From contig DASWMZ010000127.1 in assembly GCA_036399495.1 (NCBI GenBank), forward strand, positions 44,144 to 108,143: a DNA stretch of 64,000 nucleotides. Direction: 5' to 3'. Made by a program: the position numbers and the translations under genes. Source of the stretch: Paradesertivirga sp036399495 (GTDB lineage Bacteria > Bacteroidota > Bacteroidia > Sphingobacteriales > Sphingobacteriaceae). The notes below the pieces were generated by a model, which saw only the letters and a list, made by a program, of their open reading frames with translations, did no database searches and had not been told where the DNA came from. Positions 54,183 through 62,714 of the stretch are shown here, piece after piece (positions within the stretch are counted from its first letter, which is position 1; every line of letters starts with the position of its first letter).

Positions 54183-54956
54183 ATGAATTATAATTTAAAC
54201 GATATTCCCGACAGAACTCAAAAACCTCGTAGTAATGGCCTTACTATGGTAATGGATAAGGGCTTAAGTATTAGGGAAGTTGAAAATTTTTTAGAGGTAG
54301 CTGGTCCGCATACAGATATTGTGAAACTAGGTTGGACAACCTCCTTCGTTACGCCAAATCTTGAACTTAAACTTAAAGTGTATAATGAGGCGAACATCCC
54401 GGTATACTTTGGTGGGACTTTATTCGAGGCGTTTATAATTCGTAATCAATTTGACGATTATCGTCGTGCTCTGGATAAATTCGGGATGAAATATGCCGAG
54501 GTATCTGATGGGTCCATTGATATTCCACATGAAGTAAAATGTGAGTATATCAGTAAACTAAGTGAACAGGTTACTGTTATTTCTGAAGTGGGATCTAAAG
54601 ATGCGCAGAAGATATTTGCGCCATATAAATGGATTAAATTGATGAACGCCGAACTAGAAGCCGGCTCTTGGAAACTTATAGCAGAATCGAGAGAAGGTGG
54701 TAATGTAGGCATTTACCGTGATTCGGGGGAAGTACGTGAAGGTTTGATTGATGAGATTTTAACTCAAATCCCCGACGATAAAATTATCTGGGAAGCTCCT
54801 CAAAAAGATCAGCAGGTTTGGTTTATTAAGCTGATTGGTGCCAATGTTAATCTTGGAAATATAGCGCCTGCCGAAGTTATTCCATTAGAAACGATCAGAT
54901 TAGGTTTACGTGGCGACACATTTAATCATTTTCTTAGTCAGATTCCTAACACATAA
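54183..54956 (+). CDS. comA: Phosphosulfolactate synthase (ComA-like)
   Basis: A 257-residue TIM-barrel enzyme that in methanogens adds sulfite to phosphoenolpyruvate to make phosphosulfolactate, the first step of coenzyme M synthesis. Features are NGLTMVMDKGLSIREVENF (near 20), DIVKLGWTTSFV (near 44), FGGTLFEAF (near 80) and EVSDGSIDIP (near 109). Bacteroidota do not make coenzyme M; the product may enter sulfolactate or cysteate-based sulfonolipids, which is inference. It begins comA-aroE-gldD, with aroE starting at the next base. Confidence 0.88.
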   Translation: MNYNLNDIPDRTQKPRSNGLTMVMDKGLSIREVENFLEVAGPHTDIVKLGWTTSFVTPNLELKLKVYNEANIPVYFGGTLFEAFIIRNQFDDYRRALDKFGMKYAEVSDGSIDIPHEVKCEYISKLSEQVTVISEVGSKDAQKIFAPYKWIKLMNAELEAGSWKLIAESREGGNVGIYRDSGEVREGLIDEILTQIPDDKIIWEAPQKDQQVWFIKLIGANVNLGNIAPAEVIPLETIRLGLRGDTFNHFLSQIPNT

Positions 54957-55736
54957 ATGAAGACATACGGGTTGATAGGATTCCCTTTGGGGCACTCTTT
55001 CTCTAAAAAGTATTTTACAGAAAAGTTTGAAAGCGAGGGATTGGAAGATTGCAAATATGAACTTTTCCCGCTTGAAAATATTAGCGATATACAGGAATTA
55101 ATAACTGCTAATCCGGATCTGTGTGGTATAAATGTAACCATACCACATAAAATCGGGATCATGTATTACCTTGATAAAGTAACGCCTGAAGCAAAAGCGA
55201 TTGATGCTGTTAATTGCATAAAAATCATTAATCAAAAGCCTTTAGAGTCTTTTTTTACCGGAGACTTTTCTTCAATGAAGGTCAGACTTGAAGGCCATAA
55301 TACCGATGCCTACGGCTTTGAGGCTTCTTTAAAGCCGCTATTAAAAAAGTACCATACTAAAGCGCTGATTCTGGGTAACGGTGGTGCTGCCCGCGCTGTA
55401 GCTTTTGTATTGGAGAAACTTAATATCAGCTTTCAAATCGTATCACGTAAGGCCAGTCGAAAGCAGATAAAATATGCCCAGCTGAATCAGGGAATAATGA
55501 AAGAACATTTGCTGATTATTAATACCACACCATTGGGAATGTCGCCCAATGTAACGGCCTGCGCAGATATTCCATATGATTATATTACGGAAAAGCATTT
55601 ATTATACGACCTTGTTTACAACCCGGCGGAAACCGAATTTTTAAAACGTGGTAAGGAGAAAGATGCGACGATAAAAAACGGCGAAGAAATGCTTCATTTG
55701 CAAGCAGAAAAAGCCTGGGAAATCTGGAACACCTAA
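54957..55736 (+). CDS. aroE: Shikimate dehydrogenase
   Basis: NADPH-dependent reduction of 3-dehydroshikimate to shikimate, in aromatic amino-acid synthesis. The 259-residue protein has GFPLGHSFSKKYFTEKF (near 7), the catalytic lysine in NVTIPHKIG (near 65), AVNCIKI (near 87), GHNTDAYGFEASL (near 117) and the Rossmann loop LGNGGAARAVAF (near 140). It starts directly after the comA stop codon and is 1 base before gldD. Confidence 0.94.
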   Translation: MKTYGLIGFPLGHSFSKKYFTEKFESEGLEDCKYELFPLENISDIQELITANPDLCGINVTIPHKIGIMYYLDKVTPEAKAIDAVNCIKIINQKPLESFFTGDFSSMKVRLEGHNTDAYGFEASLKPLLKKYHTKALILGNGGAARAVAFVLEKLNISFQIVSRKASRKQIKYAQLNQGIMKEHLLIINTTPLGMSPNVTACADIPYDYITEKHLLYDLVYNPAETEFLKRGKEKDATIKNGEEMLHLQAEKAWEIWNT

Positions 55737-55737
55737 C

Positions 55738-56319
55738 ATGAGATTTTTTCTCTATATATCGATTTTATTTATCACCTTTTCAGGATGTTCTTCTGGAAGC
55801 GATTATTCGCCTAAACCGCGGGGATATTTTAGAATAGAGTTACCTGAAAAGAAATACCAAACGTTTAACAGCGATTGTAAATTTTCATTTGATTATCCCG
55901 TTTACGCTTCAGTAGTGGCTGATAGCTCTAAAGAATCTAAACCGTGCTGGCTAAACGTTGCTTATCCTCGCTTTAACAGCCGTATCCACTTAAGTTATCA
56001 TCCCATTTCTTCAGAGAAAGCATTTAACGCCATTGTGGAAGATACCCGCAAACTGGCCTTTAAACATACCGTAAAGGCTACTGCTATTGACGAAGCCTGG
56101 ATTTCGTATCCAGACCATAAAGTGTATGGTACTTTTTATTCGATTAAAGGGAATACCGCATCAGCTATACAGTTTTACTTAACCGACAGCACTAAGAATT
56201 ATCTTAGAGGGTCACTCTATTTTCATGAATTACCAAGGCAAGATTCGATACAACCTGTACTAGATTTTATCAGAAAGGATATAGATGTGATGATTAAATC
56301 TTTCAAGTGGAAGGGCTAG
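55738..56319 (+). CDS. gldD: Gliding motility lipoprotein GldD
   Basis: A 193-residue lipoprotein required for gliding in Flavobacterium johnsoniae. The signal peptide and lipobox end ITFSGC, with the cysteine at residue 17. GldD markers follow: YSPKPRGYFRIELPEKKYQ (near 23), CWLNVAYPRFNSRIHLSY (near 67) and LRGSLYFHELP (near 155). Many GldD carriers do not glide, so the protein indicates the lineage and perhaps type IX secretion rather than proven motility. Confidence 0.9.
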   Translation: MRFFLYISILFITFSGCSSGSDYSPKPRGYFRIELPEKKYQTFNSDCKFSFDYPVYASVVADSSKESKPCWLNVAYPRFNSRIHLSYHPISSEKAFNAIVEDTRKLAFKHTVKATAIDEAWISYPDHKVYGTFYSIKGNTASAIQFYLTDSTKNYLRGSLYFHELPRQDSIQPVLDFIRKDIDVMIKSFKWKG

Positions 56320-56464
56320 CTCGATAATCGATTAGTTCTAATCAAAGTACTTATAACCCTCAGCCTTAGTTACGCTTTTGTAGATTCTCAATAATTTACA
56401 ATAATAATTAAGGCATAGTATCTCCTATTATATTTCGATTGGTAATTATTATTTTGCCAATAAT

Positions 56465-57544
56465 ATGAAGCCGTGTTTTAGATCCTTCGTTCTAATTCCA
56501 TACATAATAGTTTTAGGTATAGAGGTATCAATTGCACAGACTGACTGTTCAGAGGCTTTTAAACCAATTCTTCATCATTTGAAGGCAAAAACTAATAATG
56601 AGTATTTGGAAAAATTGAAGTTTGTTTATGAATCAGGATCGCAAAGGGCACTCAATAGAAGGTCGAAGCTTGTCGGTCAGATAAAGGTTCCTTTTTACGG
56701 TTCTAAGGATTACCTAATAAACAAAAGCAAGATTGCCAAAGTTTGTATCCATCATACTGGAAAAAAAGAATATCAATTCTCTTATGAAGAACAGATTGCT
56801 TTAACCGGGACTTATACTCAATCCGCCACTTTCATAAGTGCATTAGAGAAATGGCAGAACTGTATTTCAGAAGCTTATCAAGTACCATTTATTCATCTGG
56901 TCAAACAAACTAAAGATTCGGTATTTGTGAATTTTAAAGTGATTTCACTTGATTTTGAGAATTCAACCGGAAAAGTAAAAATTACGAATATTAAAGGCGT
57001 TAATCTAAATATTGCTGGCAGCACAATCCCACCTGACAGCTTGATTACATATGATAGCACTTATACTCTTCGGTTTGCACGGTTGACAGCAGATGAAGCT
57101 CTGGTTTCTATAGACCTGAATGATGGTTTTATTCATTCAAAGCACATACCTGCATTTGTTTCAACACCAATGTTTGAAACACAGAATGAATATGGAAAAC
57201 TCGATTTTGAAATCGAGTCAAATATTTATCCAAACTGGCTAAAAGTTCGGAATCCAAATGGCACTTTGCAGACCACTTTTGAGCTTCCCAACGAAGACAA
57301 CGACTATCATATTAACTTCAATGTCAAGACCGGATTGAGCAACTCGGATTCAAAGATTACTGATTACAAGTACATAAATAAAAGTGGTGGTATACGAACT
57401 GAAAAAAAACTCGGGATAAGAATTGAACAAGATAACACTCTGTCTATAGATTATAATATTGTGACTGCTCACGGGCCAACTACTGGTAAGTTTACCGTTT
57501 TATATATAACTTCTAAAAAAGTATGTGTGGCTAATTGCCCTTGA
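56465..57544 (+). CDS. Secreted protein of unknown function (359 residues)
   Basis: A signal peptide (about 1-24, ending EVSIAQ) is followed by a helical segment with CSEAFKPILHHLKAKTNNEY. A beta-rich region follows, including KIAKVCIHHTGKKEYQFSYE near 90, and Ig-like strands near 200-340. It ends SKKVCVANCP, where a cysteine pair could form a disulfide. I recognise no family. It stands alone on the + strand, with a 145-base gap after gldD. Confidence 0.55.
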   Translation: MKPCFRSFVLIPYIIVLGIEVSIAQTDCSEAFKPILHHLKAKTNNEYLEKLKFVYESGSQRALNRRSKLVGQIKVPFYGSKDYLINKSKIAKVCIHHTGKKEYQFSYEEQIALTGTYTQSATFISALEKWQNCISEAYQVPFIHLVKQTKDSVFVNFKVISLDFENSTGKVKITNIKGVNLNIAGSTIPPDSLITYDSTYTLRFARLTADEALVSIDLNDGFIHSKHIPAFVSTPMFETQNEYGKLDFEIESNIYPNWLKVRNPNGTLQTTFELPNEDNDYHINFNVKTGLSNSDSKITDYKYINKSGGIRTEKKLGIRIEQDNTLSIDYNIVTAHGPTTGKFTVLYITSKKVCVANCP

Positions 57545-57548
57545 TAAT

Positions 57549-57571
57549 TTATTCCGCAACCGCAACCCTTA
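57549..57571. repeat. Copy of the gldH 3' end
   Basis: TATTCCGCAACCGCAACCCTTATC-type sequence here matches the complement of the last codons of gldH (60917-60940) at all but one base over 23 bases, in the same orientation and codon register. Read on the minus strand it ends RVAVAE-stop, against RVEVAE-stop in gldH, and is preceded by a 24-residue open stretch beginning MIHICYNIRIKKP. The two copies bracket the two-gene cassette 57799-60512. No other gene is seen in 57545-57798. Confidence 0.5.
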
Positions 57572-57798
57572 TCACGCTCTTGTCTGGTTTTTTAATCCTG
57601 ATGTTGTAACAAATATGGATCATAAGAGCGGGTAATGGGGTCTAATAACTTATTCTAAAAGGTATAACAAATTGAATAACTTGGATTAATCGAAATACCA
57701 CATTTATTTTACACACTATGCTTTTAAGTTCGGTTGCGTATTGCCGAATTTTAGATCACAAGTCAGGATGAGCTATACAAACATTCCCAACAACTACA

Positions 57799-59247
57799 TT
57801 ATTTAAAGACTGCCGCTTTAATATTTGAGTCATCTGCAGATAATAACACCATTCTGTTGTTACTTGTACTATTGAAAAGTGGATATAGTTTATATGAAGT
57901 ATTAAGCACATCAAACTCTTTTGAATAAGCTGAAGGTTGTTCCATTAACCCATCATTAGTTATTGAAGTTGCCACTGGTAGCTTTACATATTTATATTCA
58001 TTGCCTGAATTTACATATTTATTATATTGATCATTGTAAATCAAAGTAAGTTTATTATTTAAAATTCCGGTTGCGATAGCTAAATCCTGATACACATTGC
58101 GTGCGGAAAGATTTCGCGATAAAGGGATTTGAAACTTCTTTAAACCCCCTTCATCGAACGCAATTACGACAATATCACCATAGGTGAAATTAAAATTTTC
58201 TTCCCTCGCTAATACTTGCTGACTGGTAGGTGTTTCCCTTGATTTTGTATACTGCTCACCTATTAAATAATAGGTATTTCCATTTAATAACAGACTACTT
58301 GGAACAAGATTCTCAATTGGCTTTTCAAATGGTTCAGTTTTTACTTCAGCAGGTTTAGATGAGTTGAAGTTCCAGGTCCCGGAAATGCTGTTCCCTGACG
58401 ATAATGTTTTTTTTGCCTGAGTATAGCCAGCTAGAACGACCTCCCCCTTGGTATTCATCACGGATTTATAGCCGATATTTTTTAAACCGGGATCCTCAAT
58501 TTTAACTGGAACTATATTTGTTTCTGTTGAATTTATTTTAGCTTGATATATAACCGGATAAAGGTATGACTTGTCGTATTCTTGACTTAAAAGGTGAAAA
58601 TCACCTTTATCTGAAGCTAGTAATTCGGTAATACCAATATTTTGTAGAACAGACGGAAAACTGAATTGACCGGTGCTAATCTGTTTAAAATTTTCATCCA
58701 GAAAATAATAAACAAATTGATCCGCCTTGTTTTTTTCATGAGGTAATTGACCAACAACTGCGACATGTTTCTTATCTGGTGTTACATTAATATACCAATC
58801 TCCGGGATTCGTCAGTTTCAGGAAAGGAATCTGACCAACTGATATGTCAGTAGAAGAGAAATCTCCCTTCTCATCAATCGTGCGAATGGATAATGTATTT
58901 TTTCCCTCCCCTTTATTATGGTTTGTAACAAATGCAGCAAGGGTATTTTTAACAACCCCCATGCTAATGATTTCGAGGCTATTGTTAAAAGTTCCAGGAT
59001 TAAACTTCAATTCTTTCGCTGCAGTGATTTTTCCTGATTTATCGGCTACAACAATTCTTTGGCCGAAATTTACAGACATATTCATGTTTTTAAGGATAAA
59101 ATAATCTGCGTTTTCGGTGGTATAGGTAGCATTTTCAGTTTTTTTATCAATCAACTTAAATTCTTGAGGGACACTGTGACTCACCTTAATTTGTGAAAAA
59201 GAATTTTCAATGCAAACAAGTAATAATACTGCTAAAAGTAATTTCAT
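57799..59247 (-). CDS. Secreted protein of unknown function (482 residues)
   Basis: A signal peptide (about 1-18, ending ENSFSQ) is followed by a long beta-rich chain with recurring strand pairs and short polar turns (GKITAAKELKF, GDFSSTDISVG, GEVVLAGYTQAKK). This suggests a propeller or stacked beta-sheet fold. No family was recognised. It follows its partner gene by 2 bases on the same strand, so the two are co-transcribed and probably act together outside the cytoplasm. Confidence 0.55.
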   Translation of the reverse strand: MKLLLAVLLLVCIENSFSQIKVSHSVPQEFKLIDKKTENATYTTENADYFILKNMNMSVNFGQRIVVADKSGKITAAKELKFNPGTFNNSLEIISMGVVKNTLAAFVTNHNKGEGKNTLSIRTIDEKGDFSSTDISVGQIPFLKLTNPGDWYINVTPDKKHVAVVGQLPHEKNKADQFVYYFLDENFKQISTGQFSFPSVLQNIGITELLASDKGDFHLLSQEYDKSYLYPVIYQAKINSTETNIVPVKIEDPGLKNIGYKSVMNTKGEVVLAGYTQAKKTLSSGNSISGTWNFNSSKPAEVKTEPFEKPIENLVPSSLLLNGNTYYLIGEQYTKSRETPTSQQVLAREENFNFTYGDIVVIAFDEGGLKKFQIPLSRNLSARNVYQDLAIATGILNNKLTLIYNDQYNKYVNSGNEYKYVKLPVATSITNDGLMEQPSAYSKEFDVLNTSYKLYPLFNSTSNNRMVLLSADDSNIKAAVFK

Positions 59248-59249
59248 AA

Positions 59250-60512
59250 TTATAGATTATTTTGTTGACGTGTTTTAAGATCAGTAAATAGTGCTTCGAA
59301 ATCATTCTTCATCTTACGTTCGGTAAAAGACAGACTAAAAGAACTCATTTTATCAAGTAAAGCTTTTCCTTCCCTTACATTTCCAGTTGCAAAATAGGCT
59401 TCAAGCAAATTACTACAAATACCAAGGGTTATATCTTTATCAATACGAGCTTTTTTATTGTTCATATCAGATTGTGATAATGCAGTGTTCCATGTACTAC
59501 AAGCTTTATCGAGCTTTTCTTTTGCTGTATTTGAGTCTTGTTGTAGCATAGGGAGGGCTGCCGATACCTCATTAAAGGCAGTAGTAAGATCTGCATACTC
59601 GTCTCCACCCTTTTTAACAAAGAAAATTTTTGCTGTTCTGCTTGGGGAAGAGAACCCGAACCTATCGTTCAGGAGGTTATTTATATATGTAAGATTATCC
59701 TGTAATACCTTTTCCTCCATATTTTTTACAAGTAAGTCCCTGTTAATTGTTAGGCCCCTATCTGTATTAGGAGATTTGTAAATCTTATATAGATTGAGTT
59801 CTGGTGGTGTTATACTTAATAACTCTTTCCCATCCGGAGCAGTTACTTTAATAGCCATCGGATGTCTGTAAGAAAATTCGGTATGATATAGTGTTGCTTT
59901 ATAAGTATTAGTAGGACTCGTTGTTCCTGTACTAATTCGGCTTTCCTGTACATCTATTGTTCTGGGTTGGGTATAATCAAATCCGTACAACAACACAGTA
60001 ATTTTCAAGGCATTTGAAGGAGCATTTTGATATCCTTCAAGTTTAAGGTATGTGCTTGCTAATACCTTATAATCATATGAGCTTTGTAAGATAGGTTTTT
60101 CAATTTCATTGAGGTAGGGTTTAGGGGGCAAGATTTTTACAGGTTTAGTGCTTTCCTCAAGTAACTGTTTTTCCAGCAATTTTTTACCGAAAGATTTTTT
60201 ATTATACTCCGCAAGTTCTTTTTCATAATTTTCTTGCGCTGCCTTTAGAAGGCCAGGATACAATGCCATTTCTTTTTTGTATCTGTCAGCTTCAGCTAGT
60301 CTGGCTTCTTTATACTCCTTTAACAAAGCTTCATTTTTAGCTTCATAGGAAGCTTCAAATGTAACCATGTAATTTTTGATGCTTTTGTTTAAAGCTATCA
60401 TGGGTAAGCGACTATAGCTATACTTTATTTCTTCGGATGTGATTTTTTGAGCATAGCTTATAGAACCAATTAATGATAGAATGCTTAAAAAGCAGATTTT
60501 CAGTATTTTCAA
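59250..60512 (-). CDS. Secreted protein of unknown function (420 residues)
   Basis: A signal peptide (about 1-21, ending GSISYA) is followed by a charged helical region near 55-130, rich in Glu, Lys and Ala (EAKNEALLKEYKEARLAEAD). A beta-rich middle with an acidic turn follows, and a helical C-terminal part (near 310-420: LLEAYFATGNVREGKALLDK) is reminiscent of TPR packing. No family was recognised. It is the first gene of a two-gene unit with the 482-residue protein. Confidence 0.55.
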   Translation of the reverse strand: MKILKICFLSILSLIGSISYAQKITSEEIKYSYSRLPMIALNKSIKNYMVTFEASYEAKNEALLKEYKEARLAEADRYKKEMALYPGLLKAAQENYEKELAEYNKKSFGKKLLEKQLLEESTKPVKILPPKPYLNEIEKPILQSSYDYKVLASTYLKLEGYQNAPSNALKITVLLYGFDYTQPRTIDVQESRISTGTTSPTNTYKATLYHTEFSYRHPMAIKVTAPDGKELLSITPPELNLYKIYKSPNTDRGLTINRDLLVKNMEEKVLQDNLTYINNLLNDRFGFSSPSRTAKIFFVKKGGDEYADLTTAFNEVSAALPMLQQDSNTAKEKLDKACSTWNTALSQSDMNNKKARIDKDITLGICSNLLEAYFATGNVREGKALLDKMSSFSLSFTERKMKNDFEALFTDLKTRQQNNL

Positions 60513-60916
60513 AATAGATGGGATTAGTAAAATTTTATTTATAATTTTTTAGGACGTGCAGGTGCTTACGGAAACATGAAACAAAAGTTGCATAGAATAA
60601 TAGAGGACCTACCTATCCCTTAAATGATACTCGCTTCATGTGGATTAAACAATTTTGGTAGGATTTTGAGAGTTGGGACCTGACCTCTTATTTATGAATA
60701 CCGCTCGTCGGATTTGTAATCCCGTTGTAACAAGGGATATTGTATCCTAAAGCCGCTGATTGAACTTCCCCTAAGCCCGTTCACGTTCATGAAAAAATAA
60801 TCAATTTAATTATTCGAAACAAACGAAAGTGCCGATATGGCATTCTTAAAAAGCCAGACTTCGTTCCTGCTTCGCAGGTCTATCACAAGCTCTTTCTAAG
60901 CTATCAGAAATATAGA
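60513..60916. other. Gene-free region with short palindromes
   Basis: About 400 bases without a credible gene. Two related 13-base palindromes lie 25 bases apart: GGATT-TGT-AATCC (60710-60722) and GGATA-TTG-TATCC (60735-60747). A small CCTGC-TTC-GCAGG hairpin lies near 60873. Such arrays of GGATT...AATCC palindromes are, from memory, common intergenic repeats in this phylum. It separates the two-gene secreted cassette from gldH. Confidence 0.45.
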
Positions 60917-61396
60917 TTATTCCGCAACCTCAACCCTTATCCCTACATCTCTCACCTCTCTCAACGGATTATCCCTCATGTTCTGCTCAAATTCAAAAAT
61001 ATAGTTCCCATTAGACGGGAATTTATACTTTTCTCTGAATAGTAGTCGGTATGAATAAATGTTTCCGGCACCGCTTCCAAGCCATTCCCCATCGGGGTAA
61101 GCTAATTGAAATTCTTTGCGTTCGGTCGACTTTCTTCCGCCAGGCGAGATTTGGTGAATGCGAACAAAAATATTTGAATACCTATAATCTGCGGTGTGTC
61201 GTAAATTCATGTACAGGTTATAAGCTTTGCCAGAATCGTCGATTTTCACCGGAATGCTTACCTTTTTTATATAACTCCAATTCCTGCTGCTGATCTCTTT
61301 ATAAACGTCGACTATCGAATTATCCGCACAACTCGTACTAGTTACCACGATTAACAGAATTAAAAACGGCTTTAATCTGGTAAAGAGATTACTCAT
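60917..61396 (-). CDS. gldH: Gliding motility lipoprotein GldH
   Basis: A 159-residue lipoprotein required for gliding in F. johnsoniae. ATG 61396 gives a signal peptide (MSNLFTRLKPFLILL...) with a lipobox ending TSTSC. The later part has NSIVDVYKEISSRNWSY and a C-terminal beta-sandwich ending NPLREVRDVGIRVEVAE. An in-frame start 90 bases upstream would overlap the ricT gene strongly and lacks a signal peptide, so it is rejected. ricT overlaps by 8 bases, so they are translated together. Confidence 0.85.
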   Translation of the reverse strand: MSNLFTRLKPFLILLIVVTSTSCADNSIVDVYKEISSRNWSYIKKVSIPVKIDDSGKAYNLYMNLRHTADYRYSNIFVRIHQISPGGRKSTERKEFQLAYPDGEWLGSGAGNIYSYRLLFREKYKFPSNGNYIFEFEQNMRDNPLREVRDVGIRVEVAE

Positions 61397-62714
61397 TAGG
61401 TTTTGGCTTGTTATTATTGAACCGGCGTTTATTACGATTACGGTTTTTGTTGGCCTGATCTGGATTTGCCTGATTGGGTTTTTCACCTTCAGGAGTTACA
61501 GCGGTTGTGGTAACTACAGCTTCTGAAGAAACAGAAGCTGTTTCCGCCGATCTCCCTTCACCTGGTGGTCTGCCGTTATTATTGTTCTTTTTCTTTTTCC
61601 TCTTGCTATTGTTTGATCTTCGCTCATCTAAACGCGTGATGCTATCCTGCCCAACAACATTTTCGTAATCGAGTACTTTTGGAACCGGTGCCGCCGATAA
61701 TTCTACAGCCTCATCTCTCAAATCTTCGGGCTTTTTACCATCTCTATTGAGCTTTTGGATTTCTTTAACACGGCTAATAGCCACAGGTATCCAATTTTCA
61801 TCTTTTGGATAACTAAACCACATCAGGCGTTTAAAAATATCTGTTTTCTGAAGTCTGGCCGTTCCTTTAATTGTTTCGAGTCTTTCAACTTCATCGGGAA
61901 TGTCTTTTAAGGCATCCATATAAGTATCGAGCTCATAGTTAAGGCAGCACTTCAATTTTCCGCATTGCCCCGCAAGCTTTAAGGTATTTAAAGAAAGGTT
62001 TTGATATCGGGCCGCCGAAGTCGAAACCGTTTTAAAATCAGTAAGCCACGTCGAACAACATAATTCTCGGCCGCAAGAGCCAATCCCACCTAAACGGCTG
62101 GCTTCCTGGCGCATTCCAATCTGGCGCATTTCAATCCGGATACGGAAGGTCTCGGCCATTTTTTTGATTAGTTCCCGAAAATCTACACGCCCTTCGGCAG
62201 TATAATAAAACGTTGCCTTTGTCTTATCGCCCTGGTAATCTACATCACTCAGTTTCATAGATAAACCAAGCGCTATGGCCAGCGTACGGGCCTTGTGCAT
62301 GGTTTCCCATTCCAAGTCCTTTGCTGCCTTCCATTTGTCTACATCGGCAGGAGTTGCGCGGCGGATAATCTTTTTGGTGATGTCTTCCAATCGCATATGC
62401 TTCTTTTTAATCTGCATACGCACCAGCTCTCCTGTTAAGGAGATATGGCCAACATCATACCCTCCGGTAATAGTTTCAGTCACTACCAGTTCGCCATTTT
62501 CGAGATAATGGTTTTCGTAATTGATATAAAAATCTTTACGCGACCCTTTAAACTTTACTTCGACAATGTTAAAAGCTTTATAATTTGATGGCATGTCCAT
62601 ATGCGACAGCCAGTCGTAAACATCTAATTTGCTGCAACCGTTAGTAAGGCACGAACCATTACTTTTGCAGCCTGCAGGCGTACATCCGCCTGTTGAACAT
62701 GAACCACATCCCAT
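61389..62714 (-). CDS. ricT: PSP1-domain regulatory iron-sulfur protein RicT (YaaT)
   Basis: A 441-residue cytoplasmic protein. A cysteine-rich N-terminus (MGCGSCSTGGCTPAGCKSN) is followed by the PSP1/YaaT domain, which carries four more cysteine sites: GIGSCGRELCCSTW (near 207) and GQCGKLKCCLNYELDTY (near 243). In Bacillus RicT joins a [4Fe-4S] complex that affects RNase Y and development. The last 80 residues are a basic, Asn/Lys/Arg-rich tail (SKRKKKKNNNNGRPP, NKNRNRNKRRFNNN) that could bind RNA. The holB-ricT order recurs in Firmicutes. Confidence 0.88.
   Translation of the reverse strand: MGCGSCSTGGCTPAGCKSNGSCLTNGCSKLDVYDWLSHMDMPSNYKAFNIVEVKFKGSRKDFYINYENHYLENGELVVTETITGGYDVGHISLTGELVRMQIKKKHMRLEDITKKIIRRATPADVDKWKAAKDLEWETMHKARTLAIALGLSMKLSDVDYQGDKTKATFYYTAEGRVDFRELIKKMAETFRIRIEMRQIGMRQEASRLGGIGSCGRELCCSTWLTDFKTVSTSAARYQNLSLNTLKLAGQCGKLKCCLNYELDTYMDALKDIPDEVERLETIKGTARLQKTDIFKRLMWFSYPKDENWIPVAISRVKEIQKLNRDGKKPEDLRDEAVELSAAPVPKVLDYENVVGQDSITRLDERRSNNSKRKKKKNNNNGRPPGEGRSAETASVSSEAVVTTTAVTPEGEKPNQANPDQANKNRNRNKRRFNNNKPKPNE

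Noticed and set aside
57725..57751. TTCGG...CCGAA hairpin downstream of the 482-residue gene
   Set aside because: Stem is short with a ten-base loop and no T-tract on either strand; not enough for a terminator.
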